NCBI GenBank assembly: GCA_003611805.1
Contig: RAYM01000014.1
Location: 119,812-183,811 of the forward strand
Source: a bacterium 1xD42-87
Lineage (GTDB): Bacteria; Bacillota; Clostridia; Lachnospirales; Lachnospiraceae
Reading direction: 5' to 3'
Length of the DNA: 64,000 nt
Shown: positions 9,209 through 17,960 of the stretch, in pieces
Position numbering within the stretch: the first letter of the stretch is position 1
How the letters are laid out: the number at the start of each line of letters is the position of its first letter
The notes under the pieces: model-generated
Database searches by the model: none
Told to the model about the DNA's origin: nothing
The model's input: the letters and a program-made list of their open reading frames with translations, nothing else
Made by a program: the position numbers and the translations under genes

Positions 9209-9271
9209 GTTATATGGAAGTACAAAAAGTGCGGAAAGGCAATGTGCCGGGATGAAGGAGTAAGCTGACCG

Positions 9272-11053
9272 ATGAGCAAAGAGAACAGTAATTCGAGAGT
9301 GGGAATACTCAAAAAACTGGGATACATTTTTGACGGGCGGGATAAAAAAAAGCTGGTGTTTCTCACGGGCGCTATTGTGGTCGGGAGCTTTCTTGAACTT
9401 CTGGCAGTCATGGTTTTTATGCCTTTTATTGATGTTTTGCAGAATCGGGAAACGATTCAGACGAAATGGTATCTGAAAAAGATGTACGATCTGCTCGGAC
9501 TGCACAGGGCTGAAGACTTTATGGTTATACTTGCCATTTGTATTATCATGGTGTATCTTGTCAAAAACGTTTATCTGATTGTGGAAAAAGATTATATTTT
9601 CCGCTTTTCATACAATACACAGATGAAGCTCTCTACCAGACTGCTGGCGGCATACATGAAGGAGCCGTATACCTTTCATCTGAATCACAATATTGCGGTT
9701 TTACAGAGAAGTCTTTATGAGGATACGTCGCGTTTTATGCAGGTTATACTCTACGCGCTGGAACTGGGAGCGGAGCTTGCGGTTGCGGCGGTGATGGTGA
9801 TTTATCTGCTGGTTATCAGTAAGACCATAACGATCATAGTGCTGGGGCTGCTGGCTGTTTTTGTGGGCGGCTTTCTTCTGATCAGCAGAAAGTACAGCCG
9901 GCGGTTCGGGCTCGAGAATCAAGGTTATGAGGGCAAAATATTTCAGTGGATGAATCAGTCACTTGGCGGGATTAAGGAGATAAAGATTTTAGAGCGCGAG
10001 ACTTATTTCACTGACGAATTTCGCAAATATTGGGGAAAATATGCAAGAGGGCTTCGCATTGCCAGAACGATCTCGATTCTTCCGAAGTATACGGTGGAGG
10101 CTGTCTCCATGACGGGTCTTCTGATTGCCGTGATTGTGAAACTGGTTTTTGGCGAGGCGGATATGACTTATTTTATTTCGCAGCTTGCAGCTTTTGCGGT
10201 GGCGGCAATGCGGCTGATGCCAAGCGTGGGGCGGATCAACGAGCACGCTTCCAATATGCTTTACGCATTTCCGTCCGTAGAACTTGTCTACCATGATCTG
10301 GTGGAGATTGAGGGGCTGATTGATAATGACAGGCGGGATTGCGGAAGGGATTGGAAACTGCAAAAGGAAATCTGCGTACAGGACGTGTCGTATCATTATC
10401 CAGATACGGAGGAGTGGGTATTAAAGGACGTGAACTTTACGATCAAAAAGGGCACGACCGTGGCATTCATCGGCTCCACCGGATCTGGGAAAACGACGAT
10501 GGTGGACATTATACTTGGACTGCTGACGCCCGTAAAAGGGGCGGTGATGGCGGATGAGATCAATATCCATGAGCAGCCTAAGACATTTCACGCGCAGGTT
10601 GGCTACATTCCCCAGACGATTTACCTCTCCGATGATACGATCCGCAATAATATTGCTTTTGGTGTGCAGGAAGGACAGATTGACGAGGATGCGGTGAACG
10701 CGGCGCTGGAAAAGGCACAGTTGAGAGATTTTGTGGAGAGCCTGCCTCATGGATTGGAGACGATTGTAGGTGACAGGGGCGTCAGATTATCCGGCGGACA
10801 AAGGCAGCGGATCGGCATCGCCAGAGCGCTCTACCATGACCCGGAGATTCTGGTGCTTGACGAGGCGACTTCCGCGCTGGACAATGAGACGGAGGCGGCC
10901 GTCATGGAGGCGATTGAGCATCTGCAGGGCATGAAAACCATGATTATCATTGCGCACAGGCTTACCACGATCCGCAATGTGGATGTGATCTACGAGGTGG
11001 GGGATGGTGAGGTAGTTGAGCGCAGTAAGGATGAGGTGTTTGTCGAAGTATAG
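9272..11053 (+). CDS. PglK/MsbA-like ABC exporter of lipid-linked glycan (copy 1)
   Basis: A 593-aa half-transporter with membrane and ATPase parts on one chain. About six membrane helices fill residues 25-310. The ATPase has Walker A GSTGSGKTT near 400, signature LSGGQRQR near 506, Walker B ILVLDEATSALD near 528 and the H-loop IIAHRL near 560. The LSGGQ region (KAQLRDFVESLPHGLE, then VGDRGVRLSGG) matches copy 2 at 44219 almost residue for residue. PglK flips lipid-linked oligosaccharides across the inner membrane. The gene begins behind AAGGAG after a 63-base gap that shows no clear promoter. Confidence 0.92.
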   Translation: MSKENSNSRVGILKKLGYIFDGRDKKKLVFLTGAIVVGSFLELLAVMVFMPFIDVLQNRETIQTKWYLKKMYDLLGLHRAEDFMVILAICIIMVYLVKNVYLIVEKDYIFRFSYNTQMKLSTRLLAAYMKEPYTFHLNHNIAVLQRSLYEDTSRFMQVILYALELGAELAVAAVMVIYLLVISKTITIIVLGLLAVFVGGFLLISRKYSRRFGLENQGYEGKIFQWMNQSLGGIKEIKILERETYFTDEFRKYWGKYARGLRIARTISILPKYTVEAVSMTGLLIAVIVKLVFGEADMTYFISQLAAFAVAAMRLMPSVGRINEHASNMLYAFPSVELVYHDLVEIEGLIDNDRRDCGRDWKLQKEICVQDVSYHYPDTEEWVLKDVNFTIKKGTTVAFIGSTGSGKTTMVDIILGLLTPVKGAVMADEINIHEQPKTFHAQVGYIPQTIYLSDDTIRNNIAFGVQEGQIDEDAVNAALEKAQLRDFVESLPHGLETIVGDRGVRLSGGQRQRIGIARALYHDPEILVLDEATSALDNETEAAVMEAIEHLQGMKTMIIIAHRLTTIRNVDVIYEVGDGEVVERSKDEVFVEV

Positions 11054-11084
11054 CAGACGGGAAGGCTGAAATGGAGGAACACCG

Positions 11085-12662
11085 TTGAGGGAACAGGGGA
11101 AACGCTTTCGAACTAAATATGGATTTCAATTGTTGCTGTTCATTTTTCTGAGCGCCTTTTTTCTGATTGCGGGTCACAGTGGGGCAGTGATGTTTGATGA
11201 CAGCGGCAGTTATATGCGGCTTCGCTGGCAGGAGGGCATTATGCCTGTCTATCAGATACTTTTACTATTTAACCAGTGGCTGTTTGGAGATAAATTTTTT
11301 TTGTGGGCGGTTGTTATTGAGCAGACTTTTTTGGCTGTTTTTTCTATACTGCTTTTGGAAGAGACGATCAGGAAAAAGTTTGGTCTTCGGTTGGCAGAAG
11401 GAATTTTAATCTGTATTCCGGCGTTGTATCCGTATACGATTGAAATGCCTATGGCGGTGATGACCCAGGCTGTCCTGACAGAAGGGATATCCTATTCGAT
11501 CTTCTATTTCTTTCTGAGTTTCCTTCTCAAAGCGGTTTGGAGAAAACACTATGGCTGGTTTTGCGGTGCATTCTGTATGACGCTGCTTTTGGCGGCAACG
11601 CGTCCCCAGCTGCAGATGCTTTTTGGTGTTTGCGGTGTTGTCTTTCTGTATCTGGTTTATATGCGGGGGAAAAAGATAAATCGAAAAAAAAAGGTTGTTT
11701 GCCTGCTGCTCGGTTTTGCGGGATGTCTGGCAGTCAGTCTGTGTGGAATGATTTTGTTTTCCGGGATTGTCAGAGGGTATCGGACGGTCATGCAAAACGA
11801 CCACCCCTTTTATCAGTTCGGTCTGCAGGTGCAGCAGCCGGAAGAGTATCGGCGTCTTCAGGAAGAGAAGCAGCAACAGACAGAGCCTGAGGAGGAGACA
11901 GAGCGTGTAGAGGAAAAGCCACTGGTTGACAAGGGTTACGGTGGCAGCCAGTACGTGACGCTGATTTTTTCCAGAGGCATGTATGAGGCGGATTACGAGG
12001 ATGCAGCACTTTTTGAAGATTCGGTCATAAAGGGGCTGTATCTGGCGCTGTACGAGACGGTGGATGCGGAGAAACTACGATATGCTTATGCGGAAGAAGG
12101 ATTATGGATGTGGAAGGATGTCGTGGGAGGAATCGGGAAAATCGGCACCGTCTGTGACCGGGTGCCGTCTGAATATTATGTGCAGTATGCGCCTGAAATA
12201 ATCAAATCGCAGGAATACAGCGATATCAGGCTGTCCAGCCTGTGCCAGATTGGTCTGACATTGATCAGGGTGCATTTCGGGCGTTTTTTATATCACACGC
12301 TGGTTATGCTTCCACAGGCGTTTATCAGCACGGTTTTTTTCCAGGTCGCTCCGCTGTACATGCTGTGTCATCTGATTACTGCTTTTTTGTATCTGTCTGC
12401 GCTGGCATTGATGATCTGGGGTTATTGGGATGTGCGTGCGCGGAAGGAGGAAGCTGAGATGATGGCGCTTGTGCTTGGGACAAATCTGGTGACAGTGCTG
12501 GTGATCTCTCTGGTGTTTTTCGGGCAGCAGAGATATCTGGTGTATACGTTTGGACCTTTTTATATCGCTTTGTATCTTTTGTTCAGGCAGCTATGGCGAC
12601 TGAGGCTGAGAGAGATTTTAAGAAACAGATTGCTGAAAGGGAAGAAGGGTTCCCGGGAATAA
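11085..12662 (+). CDS. Polytopic membrane protein, GT-C-like glycosyltransferase
   Basis: A 525-aa protein with about 10 hydrophobic helices and one long hydrophilic loop (about residues 255-400), rich in Glu and Gln at its start. Just after the first helix is MFDDSGSY, a D-x3-Y arrangement in the first outer loop like that of GT-C enzymes, which use lipid-phosphate sugars outside the cell. No family assignment is certain. The start is TTG 11085 with GGAGG seven bases upstream; the next in-frame ATG would remove the first helix. It follows the ABC exporter by 31 bases and precedes a polyprenyl-phosphate-type GT2 that could make its donor. Confidence 0.75.
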   Translation: MREQGKRFRTKYGFQLLLFIFLSAFFLIAGHSGAVMFDDSGSYMRLRWQEGIMPVYQILLLFNQWLFGDKFFLWAVVIEQTFLAVFSILLLEETIRKKFGLRLAEGILICIPALYPYTIEMPMAVMTQAVLTEGISYSIFYFFLSFLLKAVWRKHYGWFCGAFCMTLLLAATRPQLQMLFGVCGVVFLYLVYMRGKKINRKKKVVCLLLGFAGCLAVSLCGMILFSGIVRGYRTVMQNDHPFYQFGLQVQQPEEYRRLQEEKQQQTEPEEETERVEEKPLVDKGYGGSQYVTLIFSRGMYEADYEDAALFEDSVIKGLYLALYETVDAEKLRYAYAEEGLWMWKDVVGGIGKIGTVCDRVPSEYYVQYAPEIIKSQEYSDIRLSSLCQIGLTLIRVHFGRFLYHTLVMLPQAFISTVFFQVAPLYMLCHLITAFLYLSALALMIWGYWDVRARKEEAEMMALVLGTNLVTVLVISLVFFGQQRYLVYTFGPFYIALYLLFRQLWRLRLREILRNRLLKGKKGSRE

Positions 12663-12674
12663 GGAAGTCAGGTT

Positions 12675-13439
12675 ATGGAAGATAGGAAGAAAAAAGTGCT
12701 GGTAATCATACCGGCATACAATGAAGCGGAAAACATCGTGCATGTGGTGAAGCATATGATGGAGGCTGCGCCGAAATATGATTACCTCGTGATCAACGAC
12801 GGCTCCACGGATAATACGCCCGACTTGTGCAGGAGGGAAAATTATCATTATCTGGATCTCCCGATCAATATGGGGATCGGCGGTGCGGTGCAGGCGGGAT
12901 ATATCTATGCGCGCAAGTATGATTATGATATCGCCGTGCAGATGGACGGGGACGGGCAGCATGATATCGCCTATCTGGACAGGCTCCTGGAACCGATTGC
13001 AAACGGGGAGGCTGATGTTGTGATCGGCTCCCGCTTTCTGGAAAAAGAGGGGTTCCAGTCCACACTGAGCCGCAGAATGGGGATTAATATTTTGAGCGGG
13101 CTGATCTGGCTGGTTACCGGCAGGCATATTATGGATGTGACTAGCGGGTATCGCGTGGTGAATAAGATGTTTATCAAAATATATAGTGAGGATTACCCCA
13201 TGGACTACCCGGAGCCGGAGGCTATTGTGGCGGCAATCATGCATCTGGGAAGAGTGAAGGAAGTGCCGGTGCGGATGCGTGCCAGGGAAGGCGGGATAAG
13301 CTCTATTACCTTTAAAAAATCCATTTACTATATGATTAAGGTCACTCTAGCGATTCTGATCTGTCGTATGGGGTATGGGATACGCAGAGAAAAGCGTGAA
13401 GATCTTCAGAATTCAAGTGGGAAGGAGCAAGGAATATGA
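12675..13439 (+). CDS. GT2-family glycosyltransferase, polyprenyl-phosphate sugar synthase type
   Basis: A 254-aa GT-A enzyme like dolichol-phosphate mannose synthase: VIIPAYNEAENI at the N-terminus, VINDGSTDNT for the nucleotide, MDGDGQHD for the metal-binding DxD, and VTSGYRVVN. There is no C-terminal membrane domain. Behind it, overlapping by four bases, is a DUF2304 gene, a common partner of such short GT2 proteins. It probably makes an undecaprenyl-phosphate sugar used outside the membrane by a GT-C enzyme such as the preceding gene product. The ATG lies eight bases after AAGGAA. Confidence 0.92.
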   Translation: MEDRKKKVLVIIPAYNEAENIVHVVKHMMEAAPKYDYLVINDGSTDNTPDLCRRENYHYLDLPINMGIGGAVQAGYIYARKYDYDIAVQMDGDGQHDIAYLDRLLEPIANGEADVVIGSRFLEKEGFQSTLSRRMGINILSGLIWLVTGRHIMDVTSGYRVVNKMFIKIYSEDYPMDYPEPEAIVAAIMHLGRVKEVPVRMRAREGGISSITFKKSIYYMIKVTLAILICRMGYGIRREKREDLQNSSGKEQGI

Positions 13440-13798
13440 TACCTGCTACACTCAGAGTAACGTTGATCGTTGCGGTGGTCTGCTATTTTGCTATTATTCT
13501 GTATTTTTTGAAGAAAAAGGCGCTTAACCTGAAATACACGCTGCTTTGGCTGGTGGCGGGGCTGATTATGGGTATTCTGGTCATTGTGCCAGAACTCTTA
13601 ACAAGAATTATTCATATATTTGGCATTCAGGACAATATGAACGGTCTGTTTATCATTGCGATCGGATTTATCATTATGATCCTGTTGTCCCTGACTTCGA
13701 TTGCGTCGCGCCAGAATCGAAAAATAAGGACACTGACGCAGGAGGTGGCGATTCTGGACAAGCGTGTGAGAGAGTTGGAGAAGAAAGACATAGAATAG
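13436..13798 (+). CDS. DUF2304 small membrane protein
   Basis: A 120-aa protein with three hydrophobic helices (about 7-24, 34-53 and 68-86) and a C-terminal amphipathic coiled-coil tail rich in Lys and Glu (QEVAILDKRVRELEKK). The size, topology and position match DUF2304, which in many bacteria directly follows a GT2 gene. It starts inside the GT2 stop codon (ATGA overlap) and is probably its membrane partner, replacing the membrane domain that the GT2 lacks. Confidence 0.88.
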   Translation: MIPATLRVTLIVAVVCYFAIILYFLKKKALNLKYTLLWLVAGLIMGILVIVPELLTRIIHIFGIQDNMNGLFIIAIGFIIMILLSLTSIASRQNRKIRTLTQEVAILDKRVRELEKKDIE

Positions 13799-13834
13799 CT
13801 ATATGGATTAGTTTGAGGAGTTATAAAACGGGGT

Positions 13835-15748
13835 ATGACATACAGGATAAAAAGACGGGGAATACTTGGTCTTCTGGCTATTTCCCTGATTGCAGTCGTG
13901 ACGTTTATGGGAAAAGGCGAATATAACCGGATAAGCAGAGACGGCAGTTACATGGACAATCTCTGTTTTGTTTTGGGTAATTCCGTATCAGAACAGACAA
14001 TTTTCTGTTTTACAGATGCGGCGGAACAGATCAGCTATTTGTTTCTTCCATCCTATGCGAAACAGAATGAGGTGAGAATTTTCTTTTCGGGAGCAGAAAG
14101 GGTGGTTTTTTCGGGAAAAAGCGGGGAGATACCACTGATAAACGGCGAGGGAATCGGCGCTTTGGATTACAATGAAAAATACGATATGTATTTTTGCGGC
14201 AGGAGAGGGGAAAGGCTGGAAAAACAGGAAGTAGTCATCATGCATTCGGAAAATCTTCCGGCTGTTTTTCTGGAGACGGACAGCGGTTCCATGAATCAGC
14301 TGGATGCGGACAAAAATTATGCGGAAAAAGGAAGAGCTGTCTTGTTTGATACAGATGGGAATGTAGTCTGCGCAGATAGGCTGGACCGTATTTCGGGAAG
14401 GGGAAATTCTACCTGGGCTTATCCGAAAAAGTCCTACGGCATCCGGCTGAAAAACCGGGCTGACCTTTTTGGTATGGGGAGCGCCGACAAATGGATTCTT
14501 CTGAGCAATGTGGAGGACCGATCCTATATCCGCAATAAGATTACCTACGATATGGGGGTGGCGGCAGGAATGGTCGGATCGCCGCAGTCGCAGTATATTG
14601 ATCTCTATGTAAATCACAGATATCACGGTATGTACCAGCTATGTGAGAAAGTAGAGATTGACCCGGAGAGAGTGCCGATTGCCGATCTGGAGGAAGAAAA
14701 CAAAAAACTGAACAGGGATATAGAAAGCTGTGGGCGTTTTGACACAGAGACAAAGAAAGGAGTTGCGATTCCTGTCGAGCCATCAGATTTCAGCGGGGGG
14801 TATCTTCTGGAAAGGGATGTGTCGGAAAAATACCGGGAGGAAATCAGCGGGTTTTATACGGAGACGTTGAAAGATCTGTATACGGTCAAAGAACCGGCTT
14901 ATGCTTCGGCGGCGCAGGTGGATTATATCAGCGGACTTGTGAATGCTATGGAGAGGGCAGTCGTCTCTGATGATGGCGTGAACCCGGAAAGCGGAATGAG
15001 TTTTACAGAGTACATAGATATGCGTTCTTTTGCGCAAAAATATATTGTGGAGGAACTGACGAAAAACAACGGCGGTGGGGCGACCAGCTCCTTTTTCTAT
15101 AAACCGAGGGATGGGGTCAGTCCAAAACTGTTTGCGGGACCTGTGTGGGATTATGACAAAGCTTATGCCAATTTGGACGGGATTAACGAGTCAACGGGGG
15201 ATCTGTGCTATCTGATGCAGAGGGGGACAGATCCGACGACGCTGTTCTGGCGCTTGAATGGACATCCTGAGTTCAGGCAGATGGTGTCTGTGTGCTATGG
15301 GGAGTTTTTTGCCGACTATATGGAGACGATTCAGGATGAAAAAATCGACGAATATACATCGGAGATCAGCGTTTCCAAAGATATGGATCTGCTCAGATGG
15401 AAAGAGATTTACGGCGGGCAGGTTGATTATGACCGTGAAGTTCAGAGAATCCGAGATTTTCTGTCAGCGCGAAAGCCATTCCTGGATGAAGTGTGGACAG
15501 AAGGCAGAGAAGTCTGTACGGTATGTTTCTGCGCAGAAGAGGGAGACGTCCGCAATTATATGAGCGTCATAAAAGGAACATGCATGGAGAGGCTGCCGGG
15601 AGATGTACCGGGGACGCGAAGCGGAGACAGGATATTTGATGGATGGTATACGGCGGACGGCGCATATTTTGACGGCACGACGCCGGTTGTGGAAGACATT
15701 GTGGTATATGAAAGGAGCCATGAAGTCTCAGGGACAAATGGAAATTGA
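13835..15748 (+). CDS. CotH-type kinase, membrane-anchored, with C-terminal InlB-like repeat (paralogue)
   Basis: A 637-aa paralogue of the protein at 2389, with the same plan. There is an N-terminal hydrophobic anchor (about 8-25), an outer domain of unknown fold, then the CotH core with RISGRGNSTW near 185, ADKWILLSNVEDRSYIRNK, and GPVWDYDKAY with D439 and D441. The last 70 residues again form a Listeria-Bacteroides-type repeat (IFDGWYTADGAYFDG, ending in IVVYE). The two copies differ a lot outside the motifs, so they are old duplicates that may have different targets. The gene lies 36 bases after DUF2304. Confidence 0.9.
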   Translation: MTYRIKRRGILGLLAISLIAVVTFMGKGEYNRISRDGSYMDNLCFVLGNSVSEQTIFCFTDAAEQISYLFLPSYAKQNEVRIFFSGAERVVFSGKSGEIPLINGEGIGALDYNEKYDMYFCGRRGERLEKQEVVIMHSENLPAVFLETDSGSMNQLDADKNYAEKGRAVLFDTDGNVVCADRLDRISGRGNSTWAYPKKSYGIRLKNRADLFGMGSADKWILLSNVEDRSYIRNKITYDMGVAAGMVGSPQSQYIDLYVNHRYHGMYQLCEKVEIDPERVPIADLEEENKKLNRDIESCGRFDTETKKGVAIPVEPSDFSGGYLLERDVSEKYREEISGFYTETLKDLYTVKEPAYASAAQVDYISGLVNAMERAVVSDDGVNPESGMSFTEYIDMRSFAQKYIVEELTKNNGGGATSSFFYKPRDGVSPKLFAGPVWDYDKAYANLDGINESTGDLCYLMQRGTDPTTLFWRLNGHPEFRQMVSVCYGEFFADYMETIQDEKIDEYTSEISVSKDMDLLRWKEIYGGQVDYDREVQRIRDFLSARKPFLDEVWTEGREVCTVCFCAEEGDVRNYMSVIKGTCMERLPGDVPGTRSGDRIFDGWYTADGAYFDGTTPVVEDIVVYERSHEVSGTNGN

Positions 15749-15760
15749 GAAAGGGAAACT

Positions 15761-16876
15761 ATGCTTGTCGCTGCGCTTGATTTACTTTGGCTCCGCCCGA
15801 AGAAGGTGGGCGGAACAGAATTTTATATCAGAAATCTGCTGGATGGTTTCCTGCGGATTGAGGAGCCGTTTCATCTTTATCTGATGGTATCGAAGGACAA
15901 CCGGGAGACATTTCGACATTATACGGAGGATGACCGGTTTGAACTTTTGGAGACGGAAGTGGTTTCGGCGAACATTGCGGGACGTATTTTGTGGAACTTT
16001 TTCTGCCAGAACCGTTTCCTCCGAAAAAGAGGAATCCGCAGATGTTTTATACCGGTATACTGCCGCCCGCTGTTTAACGGCGGCATCACCTATGTCAATG
16101 TGATCCATGATCTGCAGGCGGCGCATTACCCTGAATACCACCCATTCCATGAAATTGCTTATTCCAGACTCTGCTGGTGGCTGGACGCGCATCTTTCCAG
16201 ACATCTCGTGGCGATATCCGACTGGGTGAGAGATGACGTCAGGCAAAAATATCATGTGAAACGTGAGAAAATCACAACTATTTACAATCCGATTACGGTG
16301 GACAGGGAGGAAGTGGTTCCCTTTGAACAGCTGGCGGAAAAATATCAGGTGTCAGAGAAGGCGTTTTATTATACTGTGGCACAGCTGATTCCGCATAAGA
16401 ATCTGGATACGCTGATTGGCGTGATGGAGCGGATTAAGAATACGGGGACGAATCTGCCTTGCAGACTGTTGATTTCCGGGGTGAACGGCGAGAGCCGGGA
16501 GAAGCTGGAAAGCCGGATTCGGGAGCGGGGGCTGGAGCAGGAAGTGACGCTCACAGGCTTTGTGGAAAATGCCGAGCGGAACGCGCTGTATAAGTATTGC
16601 CGTGCGTTTCTCTTTCCCAGCGTGTTTGAGGGTTTTGGAATGCCTCCGATCGAGGCGATGCTTTTTGGAACGGTAGTGATTGCCACCGACAGGACGTGCA
16701 TTTCAGAAGTGACACAGGGAAAGGCAAATTATGTGAAAAATCCCCATGATTTGGAAGAGTGGATCCGAGTGATGCAAAACCCGATTGACAGGATTGCGGA
16801 GATGGATTTTGAACGGTACGACCAGATGAAACTGAGCAGAAAATACTTTGAACTTTTACGAAAGTATTTAGCATAG
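15761..16876 (+). CDS. GT4-family glycosyltransferase
   Basis: A 371-aa GT-B enzyme. N-terminal motif RPKKVGGTEFYIRNLLDG; acceptor region VIHDLQAAHYPEYH, typical of mannosyl/rhamnosyl GT4 enzymes; C-terminal QLIPHKNLDTLI and the E-x7-E motif in FEGFGMPPIEAM. Cytoplasmic. The start follows AAAGGG by five bases, 12 bases after the second CotH gene. Confidence 0.92.
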   Translation: MLVAALDLLWLRPKKVGGTEFYIRNLLDGFLRIEEPFHLYLMVSKDNRETFRHYTEDDRFELLETEVVSANIAGRILWNFFCQNRFLRKRGIRRCFIPVYCRPLFNGGITYVNVIHDLQAAHYPEYHPFHEIAYSRLCWWLDAHLSRHLVAISDWVRDDVRQKYHVKREKITTIYNPITVDREEVVPFEQLAEKYQVSEKAFYYTVAQLIPHKNLDTLIGVMERIKNTGTNLPCRLLISGVNGESREKLESRIRERGLEQEVTLTGFVENAERNALYKYCRAFLFPSVFEGFGMPPIEAMLFGTVVIATDRTCISEVTQGKANYVKNPHDLEEWIRVMQNPIDRIAEMDFERYDQMKLSRKYFELLRKYLA

Positions 16877-16943
16877 AAAGGTGCGCTGCTTTGGAAGACC
16901 GCAGACAGAAGTGGTGACGACAAAGAGCGGGAACTGTGAGAAT

Positions 16944-17849
16944 ATGAAACTGGCAGTCATTTTGGTGAATTATAACGGGAAAAAATATAATACGGCATGT
17001 ATCGAATCCATACTTGCAAACGTTGGCATGGAAGAACTGAAAATCGTCGTAGTAGACAACGCCTCGCAGGATGCTTCCATGCGTCTGCTGGAGGAGCAGT
17101 ATGCGAAAGACGGGCGTTTGGAGTTTATCCGGCTGGATGACAATTACGGATTCTCCCGCGCGAATAACGAGGGGATCAGCCGGGCAAAGGCGTGGGGAGC
17201 GGATGCGGTCGTGCTCCTAAACAATGACACGGAAATTGCATCCGATATGCTCTCACGGCTGTGGGAGTGTGCCGGAAGACACCCGGGCTGCATGATCGCG
17301 CCGAAGATCTATTGCGGTGATGACAGAAAGCGGATCTGGTCGGCGGGAGGAAGCGTTTCACCCATAATCAAAAAAGTGCGGCATATCGGTCTGGATGAGG
17401 CGGACGAGGGGCAGTATGACCGGGAAACGGAGATCAGATTTGCCACGGGATGCTGTCTGTGGATTCCGATGAGTGTGATTGATGAGGCGGGCACGCTGGA
17501 CGAGCGCTTTTTTCTCTATTATGAGGATACGGAATATAGTTTTCGCCTGTGTAAGCTGGGGATTCCGATTTATTACTGCCCGAAGGCGGTGATGTACCAT
17601 AAGGTTGGGGCGAGCACGAAGGGGGCGGACAGCCCGCTCTGCGCTTACTATATCGCCCGCAACTGGCTTTTGTGCAATAGGTTACATCTGGGAGGGCGGT
17701 ATCCGCTGTTTCTTGCCTACTATGCGCTGAACCGGACGGTATGTTGTCTGTTGTGGTTTGTGCAGGGGAAAAAAGAGTTGGTCAGGGCGACCCTGCGGGG
17801 TGTCGGGGATTATCGGAAGGGGCGGTTTGGAAGGGCGGAACGCTATTAA
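16944..17849 (+). CDS. GT2-family glycosyltransferase, rhamnosyltransferase-like
   Basis: A 301-aa GT-A enzyme with LAVILVNYNGKKYN, VVVDNASQDAS, LLNNDTEIA (metal-binding DxE type), FATGCCLWIP and DERFFLYYEDTEYSFRL. These are the signatures of the WbbL/RfbF-like rhamnosyltransferases. ATG 16944 begins directly before the conserved first strand; a GTG at 16881 would add 21 residues not typical of the family. It ends the first continuous gene run: a 111-base gap with a promoter candidate follows. Confidence 0.9.
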   Translation: MKLAVILVNYNGKKYNTACIESILANVGMEELKIVVVDNASQDASMRLLEEQYAKDGRLEFIRLDDNYGFSRANNEGISRAKAWGADAVVLLNNDTEIASDMLSRLWECAGRHPGCMIAPKIYCGDDRKRIWSAGGSVSPIIKKVRHIGLDEADEGQYDRETEIRFATGCCLWIPMSVIDEAGTLDERFFLYYEDTEYSFRLCKLGIPIYYCPKAVMYHKVGASTKGADSPLCAYYIARNWLLCNRLHLGGRYPLFLAYYALNRTVCCLLWFVQGKKELVRATLRGVGDYRKGRFGRAERY

Positions 17850-17854
17850 ATTAT

Positions 17855-17883
17855 TTGCATTGAAAATAGGAGTGTGCTATGAT
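17855..17883 (+). promoter_or_regulatory. Candidate internal sigma-A promoter
   Basis: TTGCAT at 17855-17860 and TATGAT at 17878-17883 are separated by 17 bases, with TGC directly before the -10 box (extended -10). It lies in a 111-base gap and would drive the block beginning at 17961. A competing reading exists: AGGAG at 17868-17872 stands six bases before an ATG at 17879 that opens a 15-codon frame ending at 17926, so the same bases may be a short leader frame instead. Confidence 0.55.
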
Positions 17884-17960
17884 GGGAAAGGCTGTAGCGG
17901 TAGTGCGAAACATGCGAGGAGAATAGCAAGCATCTTCTGAGTAATAAACGAGGTAAGAAA

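Noticed and set aside
13546..13926. Second + strand frame of 126 codons across the DUF2304 gene
   Set aside because: It overlaps two well-supported genes in another frame and has no recognisable protein features.
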